From Symmetrospora coprosmae (lineage: Eukaryota > Basidiomycota > Cystobasidiomycetes > Symmetrosporaceae), in assembly GCA_008802785.1 (NCBI GenBank), contig VUYT01000015.1:310001-374000 (forward strand): a stretch of 64,000 bases of DNA, written 5' to 3'. The notes beneath the pieces are model-generated. The model had not been told where the DNA came from. It saw only the letters and a list, made by a program, of their open reading frames with translations, and searched no databases. Shown here piece after piece: positions 20,112-32,294 of the stretch (position 1 is its first letter; every line of letters starts with the position of its first letter). Position numbers and translations under genes: made by a program.

Positions 20112-22904
20112 ATGGTGTTCCTCCGTGAAGGCGGCAAGGACGAGCTGTCCCTGCTGCTGAAGAGCCACCGCCATCGACCTGGAAGCTCTGCTGCAGTCAC
20201 AGCCACATCTTCGGGCAGCGGCAGCACGTCAGGGCGAAGACGCGCACCCGACTGGGCCCCGGCAAAGACAGCAGCAGTAGCACAGGGCAGCAGTAGCACA
20301 GCGAAAGGCAAAGAGAGAGCCACAGATGCACAAGATGAGGAGGGCATTGCCGATGACGCGACTGCTGCGACGAGCCCCTCCAAGAGGAGGAAGCTGGCCG
20401 AGATGGAGCCAACGGACAGCCTGCTGCATCGTCTTGCAGGGCCGTCGACGGGCAAGGCCGGACTGAAGCGAGAGTGGGTGGAAGAAGCTTCCCGTGCCGG
20501 CGTGCCTTGTCCTCACACACCCAATACCACAGCCCAAACGAAGTCCGAGCCGTCATCTACGAGTCGGTGCGTGCACGGAGATTGTGCTGAACGCGTCGGA
20601 GGCAGGGCAGCGAGCGTTGAGCACGTTGTGCGCCTGCCCTTTCGCACAGAGCAAAGGCGGCAACTACTTCAAGAACGAAGAGCGCAAGGACGAAGAGCTC
20701 ACAGCCCAGATCCAGCGCTCCCTCAAAGTCGTCGAAGATGCCATCGAGCGCCGCGGTGGCAATCTGGCACCAGAGGAGAAGCGAGCGGACCAGCTCATCG
20801 CAGAGCTCGAAGCCAAGCGCGACCTCTCGCAGTGCATTGTTGTCGTCGACTGCGACGCCTTCTATGCCTCGGTTGAGGAGCTCGATGACCCCTCACTCGT
20901 CGGCAAGGCCTTCGGAGTCGGCGAAGGTGTCTTGACCACAGCCAGCTACGAAGCAAGAAAGTTCGGATGCGTACGTGCGAAGCCTATAGCTTGATTCCAA
21001 GTCTCACCGGCCCTGATGAGTTCCACGGCGTGTTCGTCCTCTCCTCACATCTCCATAGCGCTCCGCCATGCCTGGCTACATCGCAAAGAAGCTCTGCCCG
21101 CATCTCATCTTCGTCAAGCCCGACTTTACAAAGTACAGCACTGCTTCGAGGAAAGTCATGGCGATCCTAGACCGCTACGGTCGGTAATCATTTGGCTAGC
21201 ACTTCTTGCATACTCCGAGCTGATCCTCTGGAATCCCATCAACCTGCAGACCCTAACATGGCCCCAGCCTCACTCGACGAGGCTTACATGAATCTGACGC
21301 CCTACCTCCAAAAGACCAAGATGACGGCGGAAGCAGCAATTGCGCAGATGCGAGAGGAAGTGAAGACAGAGACGGGACTTACCGTGTCGGCCGGCTGCGG
21401 TCCCAACACGATGATCGCAAAGATCGCTGCGGACTTCAACAAGCCCGACGGGCAGTGTGTGGTGAGTGCATTTGATCGGCACGGGCAAGAAGGAGAGGCT
21501 GACGCGATTACTCATCTGCGTGCATTGCTGCAGATCCCGCCGACAGCCGAGGCAGCCCGAGCCTTCATGCTGAACCTGTCTGTCCGCAAGATTCCAGGAG
21601 TGAGTCCAAGAGTGTACGATAGCCAATGCTGCGGCAGCAGACTGACCGCGAGCTGACCACCGCTGCAGATTGGGAGAGTCACGGAGCGATGGCTCGAGGC
21701 GCTCGGCATCCTCAAGTGTGCAGACATCTACACGTTGCGCGGCAAGCTCACTCTCGCAAAGCCGGATGGCATCACGGATCTCCTCTACTCGTACCTCGGC
21801 ATGGGCAAGACTGTTGTCCAGAGAGGCCGAAGAGAGGACAGGCGCGGTGTTGGCCACGAGACGACCTTCTCGTGAGTGGTCGTTCATTGCGGACACTCGC
21901 TCACCCATATGCTGATGATATGCTCCATCTTGGTGTGGTCTGCTCGAGCATAGCCCCATTTGGCGCCCGAATGAGCTCGATCGCAAGCTGCGCGAAATTG
22001 CCGACAGCCTGGGCGAGGACCTGGCGCGACTGCAGTACTCTGGCAAGACATTGACGCTCAAGCTCAAGCTCGAGACGTACGAAGTCTCGACACGCGCACG
22101 CACGCTCGACAACGGGGTGCTCTTTCACACGGCCGACCAGCTATACAAGTACGGAAAGCTGCTCCTCGATCACGAAGTGGCGATACGGAACGCTGCATAC
22201 GACGCTGGAAGGCCCATCAAAGGCAAAGGACGCGACCTACGCTTGCGTCTCATGGGACTGAAAGTCAGCGGGCTCAGAGACGACTCGGAGGAAGCGGTTA
22301 GAGCGCGGGAGAAGAAGGGCACTGGGTTCTTCGAGAAGGTGCGTTCTGGTGGCTTCTCTAAAATGCGACTGTGCTTGCCGATCTGATCAAGTCCACTGTG
22401 TACGCCTTTTCCTGCGTGCAGTGGGCCAAGAGCAGCGTTGCCAAGGCGGGAAGCTCGTCTAAGGCGGAGAACAACGATGGCCCTATCGATCTCACCCTCC
22501 TTGATGACTCGGACAACGACGATGACTCTGGGCGTAACGCTAGCCCAGACTCAGAGATCGACGCCGACGGCTTCAGCGAGATCTTTCTCGAGGCAGCGCC
22601 GTGCCCGTCTTGCCACACCACCATCTCGTTCCAGAACAATGCCTACGAGACACATGTGGCCGAGTGCCTCGAGAACAAGAAGCACAAGGAGACTATCGAC
22701 CTCCTCAGCTCCTCGCAGGATTGGGATGAAGCCGGAGAAGCCGGAGAAAGCGAGCGCCGAGCCGGCAGCAGTAAGCAGAAACATGGCAGAAAAAACCAAG
22801 TCAGCAAGGGCATCAACGCAGGCAACGCAAGCTCGGGCAAGGCGAAGAAGGGTGACGCCTTCAGTGCGCTCATGAAGAAGGCCAGGAAGCGCGGGAAGCG
22901 CTAG
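20112..22904 (+). CDS. DNA polymerase kappa (Y-family translesion polymerase)
   Basis: A DinB-type polymerase that copies past damaged bases in the nucleus. Exons: 20112-20473, 20533-20566, 20650-20970, 21059-21179, 21268-21461, 21534-21599, 21669-21871, 21954-22338, 22422-22904, giving 722 residues. Exon 2 is 34 nt. Kappa hallmarks: [15 protein letters not shown], the N-clasp [37 protein letters not shown] (catalytic Asp), [28 protein letters not shown] (catalytic Asp-Glu), [38 protein letters not shown] and [14 protein letters not shown]. The last exon adds a C2HC ubiquitin-binding zinc finger ([15 protein letters not shown]), preceded by [11 protein letters not shown], a possible SUMO-interacting motif, and a basic tail. 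The start is uncertain: the low-complexity first ~100 residues could begin at 20112 or the protein at a later Met (20402). Confidence 0.95.
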
Positions 22905-24215
22905 AATCCGGGCTGCCAATCCCCACAAACCTGATCGATGATCGCTCTCCATGCAATCCGTGCACTCCGTGCAAGTAGTACCTGTTGATGTCACCACTCT
23001 ACTCTTAGCTGCCTCCTGTCGAATGTGCAGTCCCCGTTCGTTCAGCGGCCGGCCTTTGACATAGGCATGCCTCTCCCCACCCTAAAGCGTGGCGCCTTGC
23101 CTTCCCCCTTCTCCGGGACGAAGGTGTCCAGCTTGAGCAAACACTGTGGGCGATCGTAATTGCTGGTAGGGTATGAGCCGGGCGGAAAATCGTGGAATAC
23201 GGCAGACGCGAGGGGGAGCTCAGCAGCAGCTGTGAAAGCCTCGAGCACTCCTGCGTTTCGGCTGAACATCGCTAGGGCACACTTGTCCATAGCGATCGCT
23301 CCGATGATATCTCGAGCCTCGCCAGTATCGAGTGACGCAGAGTCGAGCGACGGAGACGCGGTGGACGCAGACGCGACAGAAGCAGAGCAAGCATTGCGAG
23401 AGGATGAAGACCTCAAGCTGCTGACCGAATCGCCGCCTCCGTGCCGTCTCGGCCGTCTGGCTAGAGCTTGCTTGAGTAGAGATGAAATTGTCTGCCGCGC
23501 AGCGACAACAAGAGAGACATTGCCGGAGCTGCTAGCTTGGCCTGATCATGAGTCGAAGCATGTGGATGAAAAGAGGGCTTCACCATCCGGAGAGGCTGCA
23601 CTGTGTGGCAGAAGCAGAGGCGGCTGGCTGAGAGTCGGAGAGGCTGATGATGACGGCGATGATGCACAGAAGGCATCCGGAAGAGAACCACCTATTCGGG
23701 TCGCGGGACGGCGTCACTCACGCTCGCGATCCTCCACATTGGCTGGCTGGCCTTTCTGGGGCGCGCGACAAACTTGTTGAAGATCGCGGCTGGGAGGAAG
23801 TTGACAGTCCAACCAAGAGCCAGGGAGGGTCAGTCCGAGCCAGAAGTGTGACGCTAGATGGGCTGGAGAAAGGCAAGAGGGATGCAGCCACTGATGCTGC
23901 ATTTGTACTTTTCGTCCGCACGCCTGACGCTGCGTCCCTCTGCAAAAGGGCAAGGCAGACTTGAAGGAAGTCGAGGGCCAACAGGCGAGGGAGAGCCCGG
24001 CACGAAGGTTGGCGTCAGCTTACACGCCTCATGAGCATATCTGAGACGTGACAGGCTATCCTTTGATCGCGGACAGGCGCCTGGCTGTCTCTGTTGTGGC
24101 CAAATATTTGGGCAGCATGAATGGACCACATCCGCATCGCTGCCGTCGCTCCAGGGAGCACATAGGATGGACTTCAGCGGGGCGTATAAGCCTGGTTCTC
24201 TCCAATTCATCCGAA
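22905..24215. other. Mostly unassigned region between polymerase kappa and the glycosyltransferase
   Basis: 1.3 kb in which only one weak minus-strand ORF (23042-23416) is worth noting. The rest carries short ORFs without conserved motifs. It should include the polymerase kappa 3' end and the glycosyltransferase promoter. Confidence 0.45.
23042..23416 (-). CDS. Possible last exon of an unrecognised gene
   Basis: An open frame of 124 codons ending at 23042, tail-to-tail with polymerase kappa and only 137 bases from its stop. The first half is Ser/Ala-rich (SSSRNACSASVASASTASP). The second half looks more like a folded protein: IIGAIAMDKCALAMFSRNAG, LPLASAVFHDFPPGSYP and CLLKLDTFVPEKGEG. I found no homologue by eye. 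A candidate upstream exon with a good donor exists near 23725-23790, but no frame-consistent splice chain could be established. The call rests on composition and convergent spacing alone and may be spurious. Confidence 0.25.
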   Translation of the reverse strand: MRSSSSRNACSASVASASTASPSLDSASLDTGEARDIIGAIAMDKCALAMFSRNAGVLEAFTAAAELPLASAVFHDFPPGSYPTSNYDRPQCLLKLDTFVPEKGEGKAPRFRVGRGMPMSKAGR

Positions 24216-25474
24216 ATGGTCGCTTATCAGCGTTTGCCGCTTTTTGCCAGACCGTCCAGCAAGACACGAAATTCGGATGGGGCTGGAGAGAAGGCTTCCC
24301 CTTTCGTGGCAGCTGGCGCGGGCATTGCCTGCCAGCTCATCCGCCAGAGGCGCCTCTTGGCTGCGTCAGTGACCGCTATCCTCGCATTGGCGCTCTTCGG
24401 CTGGTTGCAATGCAACTTCCGCAAACAAACCATCCAAGCATACGTAGCAACCTGCACGCGCCCGCCCTTCTTCTTCTTTCACAGACCGCCATCGTCCCTC
24501 TCTGATCTCTTCATTGGCGACGAGTACAGTGTAGCTGCCAATGGCACCTTACGGCTACGAGGTTCGCCTCGCATAGGAATAGCGCAGGTTTGCACGGTGC
24601 CGAGGCGCGACTCGCGATACCTGGCCGCCCTTGTCGACAATCATCGAGAGTACTGCTTGCAGCATGGATACGAATACGCGCTTGCGACGGGTGGAGACGG
24701 GGTATGGGAGAAGGTGACGGTCTTGCTCGACCTGATTGAGCGGGAGTTGGCCAAGCCCATAGCAGGGGAGAGACTGCAGTGGCTATTGTGAGTTGCTTTC
24801 GAGATGTGCATGGCTTCAAGTGCGTCTGACTCTTTGCGGCCGGGCGTTGCACCTTATCAGCTATGCAGACATGGACACCTTGATAGTCAACAACCTGGTG
24901 CCGCTATCTCTGTTTCTTCCGCCGGCATATGGTCAGAACGGCCCCTTCATGGTTATATCGCGTGAGGAAATCCTTGACAGTTCCGTTGAAGAGGCGTTAA
25001 TCCATATGGGCGCCAGCTGACCTCCGCTTGCACAACCAAGGCGACTGGAATGGCATCAACGCCGGGGCTTTCTTCCTGAAGGTGGACCCGCGCTCAGTCG
25101 AACTCCTGCAGGATGTCATGCTGCTGAGGGACAGCAAGCGGCGACTGCACTTCCTCGAGCAGTCAGCAATGTCGATGCTCATCCAGGAGCGTCGGCTCGA
25201 TGCTAGCGGCGACGTGGCCTATGTCCCGCTGGTCTTCTTCAACGACTATGGCAATCTCGGGATGCTGGAGAAAGGTCCCCATAACGAGACCTTCCAGCTT
25301 CACTTTCCATCCCGAGATCTGAAGGTGCCGGTGATGCTGCCACTCTTGAGACGCGTTCTGAAAGCAGCGCAAACCGGCGAAGAGGCGTTTGCGAGCAGGG
25401 AGGAGATGAAGGTCAGGGCGCGGATGCTGAAGAATAGAGTGCAGGCGTTCTGGAGAGCACATAGATTCGGTTGA
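24216..25474 (+). CDS. Type II membrane glycosyltransferase, GT34 (GMA12/MNN10)-like
   Basis: Probably a Golgi galactosyl- or mannosyltransferase. Three exons (24216-24787, 24861-24961, 25017-25474) give 376 residues. A short cytosolic N-terminus precedes one hydrophobic segment at about residues 49-67 (LAASVTAILALALFGWLQC), the type II anchor. The lumenal part has IGIAQVCTVPRRDSRYL, a DxD-type metal/nucleotide-sugar motif in FYADMDTLIVN (restored across intron 1), then DWNGINAGAFFLKVDPRS and LEQSAMSMLI. The order DxD, N-G-x-NAG, EQxAM is that of GT34 enzymes. Overall similarity seems distant, so linkage and donor sugar are unassigned. Start chosen at 24216, where the Met opens the anchor-bearing N-terminus. 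Confidence 0.65.
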
Positions 25475-25863
25475 GAGCAAAGTAGATATGCCCGGAAAGC
25501 CAGTGACGTGGTTGCCGAGTCGGCTCGAGGATCTCTTGTCGCCACCGCTGTGGCCCTTGATTGCTCCGGTTGCGGGCTTGCACACCAGGTCGAGTCTTAG
25601 CCCCATCCAGTAGCGATAGTCTTCACACCATATCGACAGAAGATTCTCATTCCGTGGTCGTCGCTGGTCTGTCATCAGATCACCGGCAGACCGTTCAGAG
25701 AGGGAGGAAAGCGACAAAGGGGGGGAGCAGCCGAGCTGGGGCACCGAGGGCCACACAGGCTCGCCTGGAGGTTCTCCCAGCGTTCACCACCTCGGGCTGT
25801 CAGCAGCGTGCCATCTAGAACAGCAAGGCGTAAATAGTACACGCTGGAGGGCAGGTCGGTGCA
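25475..25863. other. Intergenic, no gene seen
   Basis: 389 bases between two plus-strand genes; no coding or RNA feature was recognised. Confidence 0.5.
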
Positions 25864-28800
25864 ATGCGCATACCGGGGTTCACCCGCAGAAAATCATCCA
25901 AGGGGCCCTCGTCATCGTCGGGTCCAACAGGTGCGGGCGCTGCGACCGAGGATGGACACGGTGCGGCACAGCAGCAGCAGCAGCAGCAGCGGCAGCAGCG
26001 GCAGCAGCGGCGTGAAGAGCAAGCAGGAGATGGCAGCCGTCATGGTGAAGGACGTGTTAGCGAGGTTGGTGTAGCTGCGCCTCAGCTGCAGGTCGTGCCA
26101 CCGCCTCGCACGTCCATGGACCCCTCGGGCGGTGGAAAGGACAGCGGGGACAATGCCAACAGCAACAGCGGCGGCGGAACTGTGCGCTCATTCTTCAAGC
26201 GCAGTCACTCGCGGTCAATGTCCTCGGGAGCTCAGTCCAAGCTGGATGGAGCTCAGACTGTCCCGGCGCGACCTCTGCCCGCGACCATTTCAACGAGTGG
26301 CGGAGGTGGAGGTCGCAGCACATCTGCGTCAGGGCCAGCGGGCAGCAGCAGCAGCAGCACTGGCGGGCACCATCCCCTGCGGCAGCAGACTCTGCCTTCC
26401 GACGCAGACTCGTCGCAGCAGAGCAAGGGGAAGAGGCCGTCCTTGTTCTCGAAGCGCACCTTCACCTCGTCGACTTCGTCCGCACCCGCGCAATCGCCGG
26501 CCGCCACGCCACCAGTGCCCAGCCAGGCTTCTCCTGCCGCACATCCGCTGTCAACCCTCGGGCAGACCTCCACATCATCCGACTCGTTCCAGCTCAAGTC
26601 ATTCCGCTCGCTGTCTGGAGTGCGAGAAGATCTGCAAGCAGCCCAGCCGACCCTTTCCTCGTTGGTCGACAGCGAGCTCGTCTCTTCGCCTCTGAGCACG
26701 CGTCCCAACTCACCATCGCCCAGCGTAGGCGCGCGCTCGTACTTCGACTCGCTGCCGAACGCGTCTGCACCGGGCGATGGGTCTATCACTCCGCACGAAA
26801 GGAGCTACACCTCCGGCTCCATCTCCGTGGCTAAATTCCGGGAAGCCAGAGCTGCGAGGTCATCTTCCTCGCTTGCAAGCACCGACCGGAGCCCTGCACC
26901 TGCCGGTCTGCGTCTCGATCTACCACCACCCATCTCGATGGACTACGCGGCTTCTCGACCTGTACTGTCTTCCCTGCAGCCGGGATTGACAAGCCAGGCA
27001 AGCCCGGCGAGCCCCGAGACCCTGCAAAGCCCAATGTCTTTCCGTTCTGCAAGGCCGCAAGAGACAGAAAGGGGTCATCCTGTATCTGCGCCAGCTGCTG
27101 CTGCAGCATTTGCAGATGCCTCAGGCGAGGCAAACCGATCGCCATCGCCCCCGCCGGAGACGCTGCGTACTCCTTATCAGTCGGCCTCGGTTTACGAAGG
27201 CCGCTCGCCCCCTTCATCGCCGCCTATGGCGCCTTCTTCCAGTCTGGCCTCTCATCCAGACAATGCTCTGCCCCTGCCGCCACTCCCCGCTGAGCCAGCC
27301 CGAACGCCTTTTCAGGCTCATGCTCGTCGAACTTCCACGCAGTCGGTCTCCTCACTCTCCTCAGCGCTCGGCGGCTGGCTCAACACCACGACCTCCAATT
27401 TTGGCCTGTCATTCTCGGTCGAGGATGTGCAGCGAGCTATCAATCAAGGCAGCTCGGCCCTGCGGGCCTCTACCTCCGGTGCCAATGCGCCGGCTGTCAG
27501 GACGCAATCTCCGATACCTGCTGCACCGCGCGTTGCTGAGAACAGCTTACAAAACAACAAAGACGAGGAGCAGGAGGAAATTGCAGCTCCTGTCCATCCT
27601 GGGCCGTCACGAGAGGAATTGCAAGCCCTCCTCGGAGGCAAGATCCTCCCCCCACCGCCGAGCGAGACGGGCGACGATCTCGTACCTCCGTCACGCCCTG
27701 GTCCCAGATCAGGCTCGGTATCTCCTCAGCGCGAGCTATCCCGCACCTCGAGCTACACCAACATCTCGATGTTGAACGGCCTGTCGACAGCCAAGAACTT
27801 GTTTGCGAGTGGCATCGCCCGGGTCGCAAAGCCCGCGCGCGACGACGACGATACGGCGTCTGAGATCTCGGTGGATCTGCAAAGGGGCAGCGGGCTCAAG
27901 GCATTCGAGCCGGAGCCGGTCAAAAAGGCGGCGCTCCCGCAAAGCAGATCGACCAACCTATTTGGCTCGTCGGACAGCGAAGGCGGCAGCGAGGAAGACG
28001 AAGACGCCGACTCCGATGACAGCGAGGTCAGACGCAAGCGAGAAGCCAAAGCTCGTGTCTTCCCCCCACCGCGCCCGCTCACTCCGCACGAGAGGGAGCG
28101 AGCATACAGGACAGCGCAGACTCCGCCTGCAGTGACACCTCGAGGCAGTCACACTGATCTCCGCCAGCTATCTAATGTGTGTAACCACAACGCAGAGAGC
28201 CACCAACTACACCAGCCATACTGATGCTTCTCCTGTACTCGACAGCCGCTCGTGCAACCTCTGCCGCGTATATCAGCGTTGACAACTAGCGCGCTCACCT
28301 CCTTCAACGACGACGAAGAGGAGAATGTGCCTCTATCTACCCTGCGCGGCAAACGCGTTGGCGCAATGAGCGAGTTCGGTGTGGCAGCGTATCGCCAGCC
28401 GTCAGCTGTTGGCGTGCAAGCGCATACGCGCGGAGCTTCTGGACCCGGTCATTCGTCCGCAGCCAGCTCTCTCGGCCTCGGCACTAGCACATCGACCGCT
28501 AGGAGGGATATGCTCGCAGCATCAGCTTCGAGCGCCTCGCCCGCCCTTCCTACGGCTGGAGGGCCCGCAAGCTCTGCAGTCTCCCGCTCCTTGTCTGCGT
28601 TCAACCCGTCAGCTAGTGATATCGCTCAGAAGTCAAAGCAATATCACCGCTCGACTTCATCGCAGGGTATTCCGGCCGTAGTCCGCAAATCGCAGACCGC
28701 CGTGACACTCAATCAGCTCATCCAGTCCGAGATGGAAGTTGTTGCCGGGGCTGGGCAGACCAGCCATACGCCGGCTGTGCCGTCCTTGTCCAGCGACTCG

Positions 28801-29708
28801 AGCGGGGGTAGCAGCATCGTGCGGACGCCGAGCGATCTATCAACCGCACCTCGCACGGGCGGTGCTCCCTTGGACTTCAAGAAGCAGCACCGTACCGCTA
28901 CCAGCGATCTCGGCACCTTTGTCCGTCTTGGATCAAAGCCCAACGGCCCGGCAGGAAGCACAGCCGGATCGAGCCGCAGCGGTCACAGCATCCGCCACGC
29001 CAAGACCAAGTCGGTCCCGCTGGTCCAGTTCGCAGAGGCAGACGAGGTACATGAGCGCGTGCAGCAGAGGCAGACTCAGGAGCATGGCGGGCGCAGTGCC
29101 TCGAATATCGGCTTTGGCGGCAGTGCTCCGGCGCATCAGGGCTCTTTCGATGTTGCCCTCTCGCCGCTCTCCTCGCAAGAGCTACCTCCTCCTCCGGGAG
29201 TTGACCCTGCCCTTTATGCATCCCGTGAGTGGTCTCTGTCGATATAGCGATAAAGGTGTAGGCTGACTCGTCCCGCCATCCATGTTTAGTGCCTGCCGAT
29301 CAGAAACAAGCCCTGCAGCAGCGTTCGCAGCAGCTGATGGCCATGATGCAGAGCTTTGCCATCCAGGCGCAGAACGACGCCTGGGGCCGCGTCAATGCTG
29401 CGCAATTCGCTACGCAGCCACCCCAAATGCCCTTCTTCGCACCACTTCCGCACGCCTTTGCGCACGGCCAGATGTCTATGTCGAACGCCGGCATGGGCAT
29501 GCCTTTCAACTCTTTCCCATCCGTGCCCAGCTTCTACGGATACCCTGCAGTTCCAGCAACCCTACCCGTTCAACACCCGCAGCAACACCCATTCGTACCG
29601 CAGCTCCCCCAATCGCCATCAACGTCGTTCTCATCAATCGGCATGCCTTCTGCATACAGCTCTCAGCCTGCCAGCAATCAGCAGCGACAGCACACACAGC
29701 AGCAGTAA
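25864..29708 (+). CDS. Large disordered Ser-rich protein, unrecognised
   Basis: Three exons (25864-28176, 28246-29224, 29290-29708) give 1,236 residues. Nearly all of it is low complexity: Ser, Pro, Ala and Gln, with a polyQ tract at the N-terminus coded by CAG repeats near 25969-26005. A few islands look ordered: LGGWLNTTTSNFGLSFSVED followed by VQRAINQGSSALRA (about residues 500-535), an acidic SDSEGGSEEDEDADSDDSE stretch, and RPLTPHERERAYRTAQTPP. Near the C-terminus lies LPADQKQALQQRSQQLMAMM, a likely short helix ahead of a Pro/Phe/Met-rich tail. No catalytic domain, membrane segment or signal peptide was found. It could be a scaffold or RNA-associated protein, but this is guesswork. A 2.3-kb uninterrupted first exon and frame-keeping introns support the gene being real. 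Confidence 0.7.
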
Positions 29709-29928
29709 CAGTAACAGCCCCCTCTCGAAGATATTGGTATGGCAGTCCACGTACGCGCCTATTTGTTGTGTTTCTTATTTCCGAATCGCGCAGCAATCAG
29801 ATTAGTGGGAACTGCAGTTTTTACTGAAGCAGGAGCTGTAGATATACAGCTCGAGCTCGTCTAATATGGTTCATTGCCGTGAATGCAGAGCGCGGCCATT
29901 CTATCTCGTGTAAGCAGAGCACACACAT

Positions 29929-31738
<1,810 letters not shown>

Positions 31739-32294
31739 GGCTGGTGCAGGATGACGGGGGCGCGGGTGGATGGATGGGATGGGAAGAGGTCCAGCACTGT
31801 CAGCAGCAGCAGCAGCAGCAGCAGCAGCAATCGTAGTCGCACACCACTCACTAATTGTAGAGTGTGTGCGTGTGTAGATGTACGTGTCTGTGTTAACGCG
31901 TTGATTACGAGGGAAAAGGGAAGAGGTCGGGCTCTCCTCCCCTTCAACTTCGTTGAGGAGCTCGAGTCGAGCTGCGCCCGCAACGGCGGTCCGATCAGGG
32001 GTACCCGGTGGCAGTGGGAGCGGTGTCGCACGCAACAACCGGGACGCTCCGATAGAGTGCAAACGGCCTTGGGGGAGCTCAAGCTACACGTATCATCCAT
32101 CTCCTCTCCTTTCAAGCATGAGCTAAAGCTAATAATACAAGACTTTGCAGCAGAAGGCGGAAGGCGCGTTGGAACGCACTGCGACTGCGGGGAAGAGGTG
32201 TGCGTGCGCTATGGCTGGTCCGAAGAAGGCTAAGGTCTGAACGAAGGTCGCTGCCGTGTCATGCGCGTCTAGTGTCCGTGACTGAGTCCACTCT
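31739..32294. promoter_or_regulatory. Enolase promoter/5' leader region
   Basis: 556 bases between the enolase start and the stop of the chitin synthase gene (both minus strand). It includes a (CAG)9 tract at 31801-31829. As the upstream region of a normally very highly expressed gene it must hold the enolase promoter. No individual factor site is claimed. Confidence 0.55.
31801..31829. repeat. (CAG)9 microsatellite
   Basis: Nine CAG units plus a partial unit in the 5' region of the enolase gene. On the enolase strand it reads as CTG and, in the open frame upstream of the start, as polyalanine. Confidence 0.9.
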
